Assembly (NCBI GenBank): GCA_026396995.1
Contig: JAPLVS010000068.1
Location: 1 to 50,092, forward strand
DNA: 50,092 bases
Direction of reading: 5' to 3'
Origin: Candidatus Iainarchaeum sp.
GTDB taxonomy: Archaea; Iainarchaeota; Iainarchaeia; Iainarchaeales; DTGL01
Below the pieces are notes generated by a model. That model worked only from the letters and a program-made list of their open reading frames with translations, searched no databases and was not told where the DNA came from. Position numbers and translations under genes: made by a program. Position 1 is the first letter of the stretch. Every line of letters starts with the position of its first letter. This document shows, one piece after another, positions 1-9,064 of the stretch.

Positions 1-1426
1 AAGTATCGGCAAAAGTCTTCCCGGTTTGTGTTTCAAGCTTTGAAGAAACAGTTTTGGATGCCGGAAGCTGCACGTTATCGTTCAGGTAAAAGCTTTCGCC
101 TTTGACAACCAAGCCGAAATCCCTTTCCTTATCAGGAGAGAAGGCATCGAATGCAATTTTAAGCAAAGGATTCTCGGCAAACTTTGTAGCAAACCCGAGA
201 TCCGGCTCTCTATTGGAAAGTTGAGAGTCGGAATCCAGTTTTTCAAGGTTTGCTGTAAGAGAAAACTCCACTGTGGCTGTCTCCCCATCAACTGCAGTTT
301 TCACATTGTAATAACCTGGTTCGGCCGGGCTGTTCTTGAAAGACCACTGCGAAATATCGATTTTTTTGCCCTTGAAAAATTGCCCGGAATAATATTCGGT
401 GAAAGCGCTCTTGAACGAATCAGAATAATTGTCAGCCAACAACAGCACACTCAAACCCGCCAAATCGCCGCCGGAAGAAATCCTGTTCGAAAGCATCACA
501 CTGAACTGCGTCGCATCGCAAAAATAACCGCTCTCGCCTTCCTTCAAAAGCGGGTCGCACATTGTATCCGTGATCTTATCCGAATCCCATTCGAGCAGGA
601 CGCGGTCGAGACCGTAGGCGCTTGCGGTCTCAAGGCCTTGCTGTTGGGCAAGGGAGGGCGGTTCAAGCGGCGAATAGCCGTATTTTTCGATAAATTCGGC
701 TGTGGAAACCTCGTAGCCGGTCAGAATGCGGTCGCTTGAAGGAAAGTAGGCGGCATTATAGGTCTTGAAAAGCTCTGGATACTCTTCAGGCGAAAGGCAG
801 TAAAACTTGCCGCCTTTTGGAGCGCAGCGAAGCAGCCCCTCACAGACGTAATAGCGCTCGTAATCTTTTTTGCAGACATCATCTGCGCCTTTGAAAACGC
901 CCTGGTATCTTTCATAAATGTCAGGGTCGTTCGGGTCATCAGGGTTGCAGGAAAGGTCTTCATACAGGCGTTCGCACATGCAGCGATTCGAATTGCCGAT
1001 TCCATCAGGCACATCACAGGCCCAGCTGCACTTCTTTCCCTTAACCTCGGACTCGCTTTTCATAACGCATGCGCTGTTCTTGCAAACGTACTGTTCAAAA
1101 AATTGCTCCTGCTGGTACCAGGTGTATTTTTTTCCGGTTTTGGCAAAGCCGGCCTTCACACCATTTTTGACGAAGTTTGACCATTGGGCACTATCGATTT
1201 GGAGAGTAGTGAAATCCTTGTCAGGAACGGTGCGCTCGGCATCGAAATCATTGATGTTCCTTATGCATTTTACTTCTTGGATCCAGTGGTTCAGCTGTGC
1301 ACAGTCCGGGTCAGTTTTGCAGGAGGTTGCAGCCACTTCGCCTTCGGCAAAAGCCGCCATGGAAAAGGCTAAAAGGAAGAAAAACAAAATCAACACTTTG
1401 CCCGAATCTGACAAGCGCATCCCCAT
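1..1426 (-). CDS. Secreted Cys-rich protein, paralogue of the M64-like protease at 5196-7547 (3' end outside window)
   Basis: About 475 residues are visible; the frame is still open at base 1. The N-terminus has a short charged stretch and a hydrophobic core ending AFSMAAFAEG, a good signal peptide. Residues 30-250 are rich in Cys and match nothing I recognise. From residue 271 (YGLDRVLLEWDSDKI) to the edge it aligns closely with residue 39 onward of the neighbouring 783-residue protein, sharing ATQFS, LLLADNYS, QFFKGKKIDIS, KNSPAEPG and GKTFADT. That paralogue ends in a zinc protease domain, so this one may too, but the part that would show it is missing. ATG at 1435 and 1420 are alternative starts; 1426 fits best with the TATA-like box at 1446-1454 and a leaderless mRNA. 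It is divergent from the gene at 1572. Confidence 0.8.
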   Translation of the reverse strand, partial: MGMRLSDSGKVLILFFFLLAFSMAAFAEGEVAATSCKTDPDCAQLNHWIQEVKCIRNINDFDAERTVPDKDFTTLQIDSAQWSNFVKNGVKAGFAKTGKKYTWYQQEQFFEQYVCKNSACVMKSESEVKGKKCSWACDVPDGIGNSNRCMCERLYEDLSCNPDDPNDPDIYERYQGVFKGADDVCKKDYERYYVCEGLLRCAPKGGKFYCLSPEEYPELFKTYNAAYFPSSDRILTGYEVSTAEFIEKYGYSPLEPPSLAQQQGLETASAYGLDRVLLEWDSDKITDTMCDPLLKEGESGYFCDATQFSVMLSNRISSGGDLAGLSVLLLADNYSDSFKSAFTEYYSGQFFKGKKIDISQWSFKNSPAEPGYYNVKTAVDGETATVEFSLTANLEKLDSDSQLSNREPDLGFATKFAENPLLKIAFDAFSPDKERDFGLVVKGESFYLNDNVQLPASKTVSSKLETQTGKTFADT

Positions 1427-1445
1427 AGATAACATGCCACTTCAT

Positions 1446-1454
1446 ATTTATATA
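1446..1454 (-). promoter_or_regulatory. TATA-like box for the gene starting at 1426
   Basis: TATATAAAT on the minus strand, centred about 24 bp before the ATG at 1426. The spacing is that of an archaeal TBP site in front of a leaderless transcript. Confidence 0.5.
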
Positions 1455-1544
1455 TTTTTTCATTTATTAATGGGCAGCAGTTATGCGGTTTTTTAGTAAA
1501 AAGGCAAAAAAGCATGCTAAACCGCCCGCAGCAGGGAAAAAGAT

Positions 1545-1554
1545 AATATATAAA
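1545..1554 (+). promoter_or_regulatory. TATA-like box for the gene starting at 1572
   Basis: AATATATAAA, centred about 23 bp before the ATG. With the box at 1446-1454 it forms a divergent promoter region between two secreted-protein genes. Confidence 0.55.
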
Positions 1555-1571
1555 GAAAGCGTAATAATTGC

Positions 1572-4517
1572 ATGAAATGCCTTCTCGTTACACTGATTGT
1601 GCTGGTCTTAGCTTGCCTGCTGCTCGGCAGGCTTGTAGCAGGAGATACTCTGCCTACTGGCGGCGAGATTGGTTCAGATAAATCATCTGACAATCCAAGC
1701 GCAAATTCAGGAGATGAACATTCAAAAATCGGAACAGAAACAGACATCAGACAAGATAGACCACCAGACGTTCCCTCCGGTACAGGCAACATATCTTCAA
1801 CTGAAACAACCGGCGGCCAGGTAACCGGCGGCGCAACCGGGCAGGGAACAACAACCGATGCCGCTTCAAGCCAGCCATTGGCGACAGAAGGCTGTTCCGC
1901 GCAATGGTCCTGCCTTTCTTCTTCGTTCAGGGCGCTTAGGAATGCGGATTGCTCGTTTGGGCCTGAGGAATATTGTGCTGGCGGGTGCTCGAACGGGGAA
2001 TGCAGGCAGGCATGCAAGTCGTGCTCTGCGGATTATGCCGGCCAGTGCGGTTCTTTTTCTGACGGGTGCGGTGGCACACTCCAGTGCAAGTGCGGTTCGG
2101 GTTATGATTGCGCCGGCGGAAAGTGCTGCCGCAAACTTTCCTGCAGGGCAGGCGAGTGCGGCCAGAAAAGCAATGATTGCGGGCAGTCTGTTGCCTGCGG
2201 GGAGTGCGAGGAAGGCTTTTCCTGCAATTCTTTCAACCAGTGCATCCTGAAGCAGCCGCCGAACAAGCTTGAAATAAGCAATGTGCGGGTTTTCCCTTAT
2301 TCCACCCATGCAGTCATCACCTGGCAGACTTCGGTTGAAGCGGATTCGAGGGCAGAATTCGGGGAAACAGAAAGCCTTGGCTCAAGCGCTTCTGAAGGCA
2401 TTCCGGCAGCAGAGCACTATGTCAGGCTTTACGGCCTCAAGCCTGAAACAAAATATTTTTTCAAAGTGGTTTCTTCCGCAGGGGACGCAAGAAAGGAAAG
2501 CGCAATCCTGCCTTTCACCACAACGCCGTGGAAAGAAGAACAGCTTGAAGTCCTTGCAATCCTTGTATCCCCTGAAAGCAAAACGCAGCCCGAAGGCCAG
2601 GCGTTTTCATTCAAAGCAATCACTAATTCAGCCGAGCCTGAAATGCTGGAATTCTCCTGGGATTTCGGCGACGATTCAAATGCCCTGGGAGAGAGGGTTT
2701 TCCATTCGTTTTACGGCCTTGGATTGGAAAAGGAAAAAGACTTCAATGTAAAGGTGGAGGCCAGGGACTTGAATGGCAAGACCGCGGGCGCGGAAGTGAA
2801 GGTAAAGGTTTTGAAGGCAAAATTCAAGGCGCTTGTGCTCGAGCCAAAGCAGTCGGAAACGCATTCAAAGGAAAAAGACCTCAATGTGCTCGTTGAATTC
2901 CTTGATGAAAACGACATGCCGATCAGGTGCGGGGAGGCCAACGCCAGGGTCCTGCTTGCAGGGAAAATCATCGGAATGCAGTGCACTGATGAAAACATTC
3001 TGGCCGGTTTTTTCACGCCCTGGCCTTCGGTTTCTGAAATGGAATTGCTTGAAATAAGCGCGGATTATAATGCCGAAGGGGAAAAGCATTATTTCAAGAC
3101 CCGCGTTCCGGTATATTTCCAGCCTTCACTTATTGAAGCCACTGACGCGTTCAAGGGCAAAAAATATTTCCTGAACGATTCTTTGGAGAACGCAAAAATA
3201 AGGTTTTTGCTGAACGAAATATTTGTCGTATTCCCTACAGAAATAAGGGCAACCCTTGTCTCAGGAAAAAAAGAGCAGGAAGTCAAAATAGAAAAAAACG
3301 AATACGATTATGCAATTTACTTCGACCGCGTAGTGGAAGAGAGCGATATCCTTGACGGCCTGGAACTGCACCTTGAAGGCAGGGACGCAACAGGCAACGT
3401 GGTGGATGCACTGCAGGAAGTGCCGATAGTGAAAGACAATCCCGCGCTCACGCTGGCGGTCCTTGAGCCTGCCGAAGGAAAGCGCGTTTTCGCTTTCGGG
3501 CAGGCCCTGGCCCTGAAAGCCAAAATCCTGTCGAACAATTATAAGGTCAAAGGAAAAAAACTGCTCCTGGAATGCGAAGATCTGGATTTGGCCGAAGAAA
3601 TGGAATTCGATTCCGCAAGGCAGGAATATTCAACAAAAATACTGCTTCCTGAAAAGGCCGGCGGCCTCAAAAAAATCTGGCTGAAACTAACGGCTTACGG
3701 TTCGCTCGTGGAAAAAGAACTGCTGGATTTCGAATTAGTGGAGATAACGCTGTCAGATATCCTCACGCCGGAATTCGTTTTGCCTTCCCAGGGAACGACA
3801 AAAATTTTCGGCAGCGAACTGAACGAAATCAAAGTGCGTTTCCTGCAGCCGAACGGACTGCTTTTTTCGGAAAGGGCGATTGAAGCGGAACTGGAAGTGG
3901 ACGGCTCTGCCAGGCAGGTTTTCCTGGAATTCAATGAAGGCGAAAAACTGCACAAGGCAGCGCTTGCGCCGCCGCTGGCATTGGGCGGGCACTCGCTGAG
4001 GCTTTCTGTTTCAGGGGATTTTTCAGGCGAGAAAGCCATGGCCGTGAAAATCGAGCAGGAACTGCTCCTGCTTTACGGAGCATGCATTGCAGGCGCACTG
4101 CTTGCCATTGCATTGATTGCATTTTTCCTGAAAAACTGCCTTGCAGACAGGAGGGCACTGCGCGGGGAAAAGGAAACGCTGTCAGGCCTTGAAAAAAAAT
4201 ACAAATACGAGTATTTCAAAAGGCATATCACTGAGCGCGAACTCAACGAAAAAACAGCAGGCAGCAGGCGCGGCATTGAATCAGCCAATGCGCTCCTGAA
4301 AAGCCGTTACTGGCTATACTCAGGGCTGCTGAAAACCTTTTGCTGGAAAAAAGACCTTAAAAAATGCCCGCAGGCAGTGCAGGCTGCATCGCTCACAGTA
4401 AGGCTTGCAGGGAAAAGCAGTTATTTTTCAAGGGAAGAAATGGTAAGGGCGATAATCGCCGAAGGGCACAGCGAAAAAGTTGCGGAAAAAGTGCTGGAAA
4501 AAATTTACGGAAAATAA
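1572..4517 (+). CDS. Large surface protein: signal peptide, Cys-rich module, FN3, PKD, C-terminal membrane anchor
   Basis: 981 residues. A signal peptide (about 1-24) is followed by a Ser/Thr/Gly-rich linker to about 105, then about 24 Cys in residues 108-224 with repeated GGC/GGKCC spacing, probably disulfide-rich. A fibronectin type III-like domain lies at about 230-317 and a PKD-like domain at about 328-415 (FSWDFGDDS is the PKD hallmark). Residues 415-820 look like several more beta-sandwich domains that I cannot name. One membrane helix (about 831-853) is followed by a basic cytoplasmic tail of about 125 residues. The tail ends in a short helical module (YFSREEMVRAIIAEGHSEKV) that recurs in the protein at 37292-38440. 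Likely a cell-surface adhesion or envelope protein; the partner is unknown. It stands alone on the plus strand, convergent with the gene ending at 4520. Confidence 0.85.
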   Translation: MKCLLVTLIVLVLACLLLGRLVAGDTLPTGGEIGSDKSSDNPSANSGDEHSKIGTETDIRQDRPPDVPSGTGNISSTETTGGQVTGGATGQGTTTDAASSQPLATEGCSAQWSCLSSSFRALRNADCSFGPEEYCAGGCSNGECRQACKSCSADYAGQCGSFSDGCGGTLQCKCGSGYDCAGGKCCRKLSCRAGECGQKSNDCGQSVACGECEEGFSCNSFNQCILKQPPNKLEISNVRVFPYSTHAVITWQTSVEADSRAEFGETESLGSSASEGIPAAEHYVRLYGLKPETKYFFKVVSSAGDARKESAILPFTTTPWKEEQLEVLAILVSPESKTQPEGQAFSFKAITNSAEPEMLEFSWDFGDDSNALGERVFHSFYGLGLEKEKDFNVKVEARDLNGKTAGAEVKVKVLKAKFKALVLEPKQSETHSKEKDLNVLVEFLDENDMPIRCGEANARVLLAGKIIGMQCTDENILAGFFTPWPSVSEMELLEISADYNAEGEKHYFKTRVPVYFQPSLIEATDAFKGKKYFLNDSLENAKIRFLLNEIFVVFPTEIRATLVSGKKEQEVKIEKNEYDYAIYFDRVVEESDILDGLELHLEGRDATGNVVDALQEVPIVKDNPALTLAVLEPAEGKRVFAFGQALALKAKILSNNYKVKGKKLLLECEDLDLAEEMEFDSARQEYSTKILLPEKAGGLKKIWLKLTAYGSLVEKELLDFELVEITLSDILTPEFVLPSQGTTKIFGSELNEIKVRFLQPNGLLFSERAIEAELEVDGSARQVFLEFNEGEKLHKAALAPPLALGGHSLRLSVSGDFSGEKAMAVKIEQELLLLYGACIAGALLAIALIAFFLKNCLADRRALRGEKETLSGLEKKYKYEYFKRHITERELNEKTAGSRRGIESANALLKSRYWLYSGLLKTFCWKKDLKKCPQAVQAASLTVRLAGKSSYFSREEMVRAIIAEGHSEKVAEKVLEKIYGK

Positions 4518-4519
4518 AA

Positions 4520-5194
4520 TCAGGCCTGTTGCTTGGGCTCTTTCACTCTGGTTTTTGCGAAGTAAATCAGTGCCCCGGCAAGTGCGATTAAAACAACGGC
4601 TGTTGCAGCCAGGTTTACGGAAAACCCTTCTTGTGCGATGGCATTGAGCATGACTTTTTTTCCGGTTTCGAATTGTGTCGCGGTTTTTGTGCAGACCATG
4701 CCGCCCTGTGCCTGCCATCCGGCTTCAGCCCAGTATTTTTCCTCGCATGCCTGCAGTTCAAAGGAGGCCTTGGGAAGCACAGCAAACTTTGAAACATCGA
4801 TTGAAAGCAAAAGAACAGTGTTTTGGTCGTAGACATTTATTGATTTCCCGTTTTCAAAAAAAGGCAATATAAGCGCAAAATCCGTTTCAGCAAGTTCAAT
4901 TATGGGAATCGGCCCGTTTTCATCCAGTGGCTCAGACCCCATCAGGTATTTCGGGACATAAAAGTAATAAGTGTAAAGTTCCTTTTCAGAAAAATCAGCT
5001 ATTTGCGCCTTGTAAGTGATATCGCTTTTTTCCTCGCTTTTCTGCGGGTAAGCGGTGTCGGTGTAGGCGCTTGTCAGGCTTAACTCGCCCCGGTTGTAGT
5101 GAACCTTGCAGACATACACTTTTTGCTGAGCCGCCCCAACAAAAGCACTGCAGAAAAGCAGCAAACAAAAAAGCAAAAACAGGGTTTTTTTCAT
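4520..5194 (-). CDS. Secreted protein with C-terminal membrane anchor
   Basis: 224 residues, no recognised family. The N-terminus MKKTLFLLFCLLLFCSAFVG is a signal peptide. The middle is a soluble, probably beta-rich domain with three Cys (in YVCKVHY, QACEEKY and MVCTKTA). A membrane helix of about 20 residues near the C-terminus (AVVLIALAGALIYFAK) ends in a short positive tail, so the domain faces outward. The start is the ATG at 5194: it follows the stop of the upstream protease gene (5196-5198) at once, and the sequence CAGGTGAATGA places a GGTGA ribosome site on that stop. Translation is therefore probably coupled, and the two proteins may act together at the surface. Confidence 0.75.
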   Translation of the reverse strand: MKKTLFLLFCLLLFCSAFVGAAQQKVYVCKVHYNRGELSLTSAYTDTAYPQKSEEKSDITYKAQIADFSEKELYTYYFYVPKYLMGSEPLDENGPIPIIELAETDFALILPFFENGKSINVYDQNTVLLLSIDVSKFAVLPKASFELQACEEKYWAEAGWQAQGGMVCTKTATQFETGKKVMLNAIAQEGFSVNLAATAVVLIALAGALIYFAKTRVKEPKQQA

Positions 5195-5195
5195 T

Positions 5196-7547
5196 TCATT
5201 CACCTGAGAAGTAGTTAATGGCCGCTTCAAGAACCTTTACAGCCGGAGGGGAAAAAGTGCTCCCCATGTCTCCCCCTCTTTCGCGCATTATGCTGGACTC
5301 GGACTCCGCCGGGTAATACCAATAATGCGAAGCGCAACCGCCTTCTAAACAAGATGCACCTTCAAGCAGGCTCCACTCAGGGCAGCCTTTGTTCGGGCTG
5401 CAGTTCCAGCCGGTTGGCAAATATTCAAGGAATGGCGGGATTGTGCAGATGCCTGCATTTTTCCGGCACCATTCCTCGACAGTTGCCGGATGATTATCAA
5501 TGTCTAAATCGCCACTTTCCTCCGATAAGCCGAGCAGGTGCCCTAGCTCGTGCAGGAAAGATTTCCTCCAATAAGCGTCGGTTTGCCGATTTCTGTAGGC
5601 GATGTCTTCCCCGTCTACTTGTGTAACTGCGAACTGGCGCCATATTCCTTGGGACATATTTGTATTAAATGCTGCATGGGCTGCTTTGTTCAGCACTATC
5701 ACGCGGTCATAGCTTGTGCACTTGCTTGCTGCAATGGCCGCTTCACCCCAGTCGCAAGAAACTTGCCAAGAATAGGTGTTTTGTTTGCATGACATGTGGT
5801 CGTCAAAAGCAGCATAGATGTTCAGTTGCTTTTCTTTGTAGCTGAACGGGTCGGTCGAAAGCAAGTTGCTAACCGCGTCACGGGCCATTGTAAGGAACTC
5901 TTTCTTGTCTGTGAAATTGGAGCTCAAAACCACTATGTCTAATTTCTCCTCTGATGGCCCGTTTTCAAGCAACGGCTCGCAAACCGTGGTGGATTCCGCG
6001 GGGGCTGCTGCTTTGGTTTCCTCGGGAGCGGTTGGAAATTTGGAGTTCCAATAAAGCGAGAACTGATTATTAGGCGGGTCGCTGGAAACAGAGAGATATC
6101 CTTTTTTGACCTCGCCCAAAACATCTTTAAGTGAAAATTCCCCTTCAAACGTTATCGGTTGCAGCGTTGCAAAAGAAAGCTTTTGCGGCTCAACCGTAAT
6201 TCTTCTTATCGTGGTTTCTGGTGCAACGACACCATTGTCAGACAACATTTCAAAAGAGGAAGTTTCTGAAACGCATTGTACCACAAAAGAAACTTTTTCA
6301 GGCAAAAACAATAACGAACTATACTCCCCAATGTCCTTGGGCCCCGGCGACACAGAGAATTTCCCTGAAGGCATTTTTTCATTCCAGCCCTCACACCAAA
6401 TGCCGGAAGGCAACTGCTCGGAAAAAGAGTCCCTTATCGGGGCGGTGTCTGAAACCATAAATACGCCTGAACTTGCCCTTTTGAGAGTAGCCCATTCGGC
6501 AAGATAACCTTTGTCACCGAAAAACTCTTTCGGAAAAACCTTGCCTGAAGAATCGACAAGAGAATAATAAGCGATAAAAGGAGGCGTGTCATACTGTCTG
6601 CTAAGCCAAATAAACGATGGAACCGACTTGTTGAACTTGAAATGCATCGGGCCGCCGTCAGGATATGAAACGCTAAACACTTCGCCAGAAGAAGTGTCTG
6701 CAAAAGTTTTGCCTGTTTCGATTTCAACCGTCGAAGAGCCTGTTTTGTTCAAAGGCGGAAGCAGGTCGTCGAACACAGAGCCTGAGGATTCCTGGAAAGG
6801 CCCGGTTGTGCCAGCCCCAATTTCCTGGGGAGCCCCGCTTGTTCCGACCTCAATAACCGACGAGCCTGTTTGAGCCTGAGGCAAAATAACGCTGTCTGTC
6901 AGGTAAAGGCTTTCGCCCTTGCCGGCCAAACCGAAATCCCTTTCCCCCTCCGAGGGGAAGGCATCAAATGCGACGTGCAGCAAAGGGTTCTCTGCAACCT
7001 TGGAGGCAAGCCCCCAGCCCGAATACCTGTTGGTGAAATGGGATTCATAGTCCAGCCTTTCAAGGCTTTTTGCAAGCGAAAATTCCACGACAATAGAATC
7101 GCCTTCCACTGTGGCTGTTACATCGTAAAGGCCGGGTTCGGCCGGGCTGTTTTTGAAAGTCAATATCGAAATATCGATTTTTTTGCCCTTGAAAAATTGC
7201 TCATAATAATGGCTTGCGAAAGCGGTCTTGAAAGACTCTGAATAATTGTCCGCAAGCAATAGCACCTGCAGGCGGCTGATACTTCGCTCTTCCTCAATCC
7301 TTTTCAAAAGCATGATGCTGAACTGCGTCGCATCGCAGAAATAGCCCATCTCGCCTTCAATCAAACTCGGCAAGCACATTCTCGTTGTTATTTTATCCGA
7401 ATCCCATTCCAGGAGAACGCGGTCAAGGCCGTAAACATCCGGCTCATTCTGTTTCGCTGACCACACAAAAGCCGGAAAAAAGAAAAGGAAGGCAAAAAAC
7501 GCTATCAGGAAAAAATGCCTCAAAGACACCTTGAAACCCTTTTTCAT
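5196..7547 (-). CDS. Secreted zinc metalloprotease, M64 (IgA peptidase)-like
   Basis: 783 residues. A signal peptide (about 1-31) is followed by a region of about 450 residues shared in part with the protein at 1-1426. The C-terminal third carries a catalytic domain: a KLDIVVLSSNFTDKKEF strand-turn typical of the start of M64 domains, the metal site HELGHLLGLSEE near residue 666, and a later SIM met-turn (ESSIMRERG). Paired Cys between these suggest disulfides. A role in cleaving extracellular protein is inferred; the target is unknown. The ATG at 7547 is preferred over the in-frame TTG just before it, because a TATA-like box (7571-7579) lies 28 bp upstream. It is followed directly by the coupled gene at 4520-5194. 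Assignment to M64 rests on motif order, not on a search. Confidence 0.75.
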   Translation of the reverse strand: MKKGFKVSLRHFFLIAFFAFLFFFPAFVWSAKQNEPDVYGLDRVLLEWDSDKITTRMCLPSLIEGEMGYFCDATQFSIMLLKRIEEERSISRLQVLLLADNYSESFKTAFASHYYEQFFKGKKIDISILTFKNSPAEPGLYDVTATVEGDSIVVEFSLAKSLERLDYESHFTNRYSGWGLASKVAENPLLHVAFDAFPSEGERDFGLAGKGESLYLTDSVILPQAQTGSSVIEVGTSGAPQEIGAGTTGPFQESSGSVFDDLLPPLNKTGSSTVEIETGKTFADTSSGEVFSVSYPDGGPMHFKFNKSVPSFIWLSRQYDTPPFIAYYSLVDSSGKVFPKEFFGDKGYLAEWATLKRASSGVFMVSDTAPIRDSFSEQLPSGIWCEGWNEKMPSGKFSVSPGPKDIGEYSSLLFLPEKVSFVVQCVSETSSFEMLSDNGVVAPETTIRRITVEPQKLSFATLQPITFEGEFSLKDVLGEVKKGYLSVSSDPPNNQFSLYWNSKFPTAPEETKAAAPAESTTVCEPLLENGPSEEKLDIVVLSSNFTDKKEFLTMARDAVSNLLSTDPFSYKEKQLNIYAAFDDHMSCKQNTYSWQVSCDWGEAAIAASKCTSYDRVIVLNKAAHAAFNTNMSQGIWRQFAVTQVDGEDIAYRNRQTDAYWRKSFLHELGHLLGLSEESGDLDIDNHPATVEEWCRKNAGICTIPPFLEYLPTGWNCSPNKGCPEWSLLEGASCLEGGCASHYWYYPAESESSIMRERGGDMGSTFSPPAVKVLEAAINYFSGE

Positions 7548-7570
7548 CAACTATATTACTATTTTCTCCT

Positions 7571-7579
7571 TTATATACA
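7571..7579 (-). promoter_or_regulatory. TATA-like box for the protease gene starting at 7547
   Basis: TGTATATAA on the minus strand, centred 28 bp before the ATG. An AGGAG lies between box and start but 17-18 nt from the ATG, too far to be a normal ribosome site. Confidence 0.5.
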
Positions 7580-7585
7580 TTAACA

Positions 7586-8134
7586 TTAAGTAGTTTTAAA
7601 TGGTTCGCCGGCCGGCTTTTCTGCAGCCGGTTCCTTCGCCTTCACTTCGCCGAAGTATTCCTTGAATTTGGGCGTGGTGCGGAGAAGATAGGTTCTGCCG
7701 AAAGGCTCTTTGAGGATGAATCCGGCATCTGTCAGTTCTTTGAGGTGGTCGTAGGCTTTGACATTCCTGTATTTCACGACCAGGGACTGCTTTATCGGTT
7801 CTTTTATTGCAATCAGTGCAAGCGTGCGCTGGACGCTTTTCGGCATTTCAGCCCTCAACGCAAGGTGCTTTACTTTTTCCATGTGGTGTGGCTTGACCCT
7901 CATCTGGTAACAGGAATCCTGGCACACGACTTCAATGCCTTTCCCGCTCGACTCGTATTCATTAATTAGTTCCGCGAGCATTTCCTCTGCGTGCTTTTTG
8001 TCTTCCAGGTCTGTGATTTTTGCCAAATCCTTCAGTTCAATCGAGCCTGGGGCCATGAAAAGCGCAGACTCCATGACCTTCTTGTTTTCGTCCCAGTCTT
8101 TTGCAATCTGCACAAGAGCGCGAAGTTTTTCCAT
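7586..8134 (-). CDS. scpB: Segregation and condensation protein B (ScpB)
   Basis: 182 residues, two winged-helix domains as in ScpB, the kleisin-associated subunit of SMC complexes that organise and segregate chromosomes. Family features seen are LESALFMAPGSIELKDLAK-like first helices, CQDSCYQMRV in the wing, and the second-domain pattern RTLALIAIKEPIKQS followed by VVKYRNVKAYDHLKEL. The Pro/Ala/Lys-rich tail is typical of the family. ATG 8134 is preceded by GGTGATGG; an in-frame ATG at 8164 would add ten unlikely residues. The partner ScpA is encoded 2.7 kb away at 10822-11586 on the same strand; no smc gene is in the window. Confidence 0.85.
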   Translation of the reverse strand: MEKLRALVQIAKDWDENKKVMESALFMAPGSIELKDLAKITDLEDKKHAEEMLAELINEYESSGKGIEVVCQDSCYQMRVKPHHMEKVKHLALRAEMPKSVQRTLALIAIKEPIKQSLVVKYRNVKAYDHLKELTDAGFILKEPFGRTYLLRTTPKFKEYFGEVKAKEPAAEKPAGEPFKTT

Positions 8135-8233
8135 TCCATCACCAAAGAAGGCAGTACATAACATATAGCGAATTGCGGTTTTTAAGGGTTTTGGTTTTGG
8201 GCTTCTGTGATGTTTTTTAGCACGAACAGATAG

Positions 8234-9064
8234 TCAGAGGCCGTTGAAAGCCTTTTTCAGCACCAAAGCGTCCCCCTCGATGCTCGGGCTTTCGCAGACA
8301 ACAATCCCGGCGCATCCGAACTCCCTGAACGCCTTGAGCAAGTCTACATAATTGAAATCGCTTTCTTTTAGGTTCAAATGCCTGCGCTCGCCTTTCGCGG
8401 TGTATTCTATGCCTGAAACATGGCAGTGCATTTCTTTCAGGGCTTTTTTCCCCAATTCTTTTTCGACAAGGGAAAGCACCGAAGAGAATTCAGGGAAAGA
8501 ATTCACTTTGCCGTTAGAGCGCGCGTGCAGGTGCGAGAAATCGATGCATGGCAGGACCTGCTCCACTTCCTTGGACAGCGCAACCAATTCTTCCACTGTT
8601 CCAAATTGGCTCGCCTTGCCTGTGGCTTCTGGGCGCACCCAGATTTTATTGCCCTCGGATTTCAATTCGGAAACAATTTCTTTCAGTTCCTTTTTCACTG
8701 TTTCAAAAACCTCTTTCGGCGGCATCTTTTGGTAGAATGCGGCATGGAAGGTCATCGAGTATGCCCCACAATCCCATGCCCTGCGCGCTGCGTCTAGGAC
8801 ACGCTTGGCGCTCGCCTCTTTTTTGTCTTTTTCCATGGAATTGAGATTGATGAAATAAGAGCCGTGGCAGGTGAGCGCAATATTCTCCTTCTCCGCAATT
8901 TTTTTCACTTCGGGCGCTAGAGATTTGCCGATGTTCACGTTGTGCACGAATTCGAGCTCCATCGCATCAAGGCCCAATTCGCGCACCCTTTTGATTCCAG
9001 AAAGCGTATCGTAGGGCTGTGTGGAAAGCGGGATTCCCGCGGTTGCGAAAAACAGTTCTTTCAT
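8234..9064 (-). CDS. Endonuclease IV-like TIM-barrel protein (AP endonuclease family 2)
   Basis: 276 residues, the usual length for Nfo-type AP endonucleases, which cut DNA at abasic sites with three zinc ions. Probable zinc ligands seen in order: His in TCHGSYF, His in TFHAAFY, Glu in RPEATG, Asp and His in CIDFSHLH, His in MHCHVSG, His in RRHLNL, Glu in VCESPS. The position matching Asp229 of E. coli Nfo appears to be Arg (GERRHLNL), so this is a divergent archaeal branch whose activity is less certain; a sugar isomerase-like role is the alternative. The start ATG shares one base with the stop of the reductase gene upstream (TAATG), so the two are translated together. Confidence 0.8.
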   Translation of the reverse strand: MKELFFATAGIPLSTQPYDTLSGIKRVRELGLDAMELEFVHNVNIGKSLAPEVKKIAEKENIALTCHGSYFINLNSMEKDKKEASAKRVLDAARRAWDCGAYSMTFHAAFYQKMPPKEVFETVKKELKEIVSELKSEGNKIWVRPEATGKASQFGTVEELVALSKEVEQVLPCIDFSHLHARSNGKVNSFPEFSSVLSLVEKELGKKALKEMHCHVSGIEYTAKGERRHLNLKESDFNYVDLLKAFREFGCAGIVVCESPSIEGDALVLKKAFNGL

